Source: Deroplatys truncata
Taxonomy: Eukaryota; Arthropoda; Insecta; Mantodea; Mantidae
Assembly: GCA_030765065.1 (NCBI GenBank)
Contig: CM060983.1
Span: forward strand, 229,729,528-229,793,527
Direction of reading: 5' to 3'
Length of the DNA stretch: 64,000 nucleotides
Shown here: piece by piece, positions 63,758 through 64,000 of the stretch
Numbering within the stretch: the first letter of the stretch is position 1
Layout of the letters: every line of letters begins with the position of its first letter
Program-made: the position numbers and the translations under genes
The notes under the pieces: generated by a model
Told to the model about the DNA's origin: nothing
Seen by the model: the letters and a program-made list of their open reading frames with translations, nothing else
Databases searched by the model: none

Positions 63758-64000
63758 AATAAAAGGCAATTCTTCTTCACTTTCACAGATTTCCCACACG
63801 TCGTGTGTGTAATTGACTGCACGCATGTTACTATTTTGTGAATATGGTGAACTTTTCTGAAATCAGAAAGGGTATTTCCTTATTAACACGCAAGTGATCT
63901 GTGATGCAGAATAAGATTAGAAACATTGTTTCCATAATTTTAAGCTGCTCTTCAGTGCATTTCCCATCGCTAGAATTATTAAACTCGTCATTCACGATTT
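63758..64000 (+). pseudogene. PIF/Harbinger transposase (HARBI1-like) fragment, cut by window end
   Basis: The frame reads KRQFFFTFTDFPHVVCVIDCTHVTI, in which FPHVV-x-VID-x-THV is the first catalytic block of HARBI1-type DDE nucleases (Asp codon at 63815). After a frame change it continues FSEIRKGIS, then VMQNKIRNIV and LNSSFTI. These align with the E-x-F-R-N-R-K-G, D-A-x-x-x-I-x-N-I-V and F-x-N-S landmarks of the family. There is at least one stop (63895) and one frameshift, so it is a relic. The rest lies beyond the window. Confidence 0.65.

Overview
The window reads as nuclear DNA of an arthropod, most likely an insect with a large, transposon-rich genome. There are no bacterial operons, ribosome binding sites or rRNA genes. 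The content is a very long tandem satellite followed by layered transposons (hAT, Tc1/mariner, PIF/Harbinger, LINE, Penelope-like, LTR and SINE). The mix would fit a polyneopteran such as a cockroach or termite, but that placement is an inference from element types remembered from such genomes. The only host-gene signal is a pair of minus-strand segments resembling the Elongator subunit ELP5.

Region 1 (1-40756) is one satellite array. Its basic unit is 53 bp. A 52-bp variant is common, and a 95-bp variant equals the 53-mer plus 42 bp. From 1 to about 36.0 kb the array is nearly all 53/52-mers, and large blocks recur: many landmarks repeat at a shift of exactly 9998 bp, others at 9759, 9494, 4540 or about 3163 bp. 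From 36.0 kb the 95-mers become frequent, and the last 1.5 kb at the edge is purely 95-mers. The 42-bp addition creates a CENP-B-box-like 17-mer in the 95-mers, matching 8 of 9 core bases in the common form and 9 of 9 in four copies. A solo LTR of about 1 kb, with TG/CA ends and a 4-bp target duplication, sits in the 95-mer zone.

Region 2 (40757-48292) is a composite hAT element. Two hAT copies lie head to tail, with a 0.8-kb repeat and 215 bp of other DNA between them. Only the outermost ends share an 8-bp target duplication (7 of 8 bases), and together they split an older copy of the same 0.8-kb repeat family. Both transposase reading frames are broken.

Region 3 (48293-57465) holds a 1.8-kb non-autonomous TIR element with TA duplications, several more copies of the 0.8-kb family (family A), a tRNA-derived SINE, the ELP5-like segments, and a decayed copy of an uncharacterised multi-copy protein gene.

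Region 4 (57784-62290) is a LINE reverse-transcriptase relic opened by two insertions. One is a minus-strand solo LTR that was itself hit by a DD41D-type mariner. The other is a minus-strand Penelope-like element with inverted repeats at its ends. A second LTR of the same family follows, and the window ends inside a PIF/Harbinger transposase relic.

No intact protein-coding gene was found. The many open frames inside the satellite come from its 53-bp period and lack of stops in most phases; they are not treated as genes.
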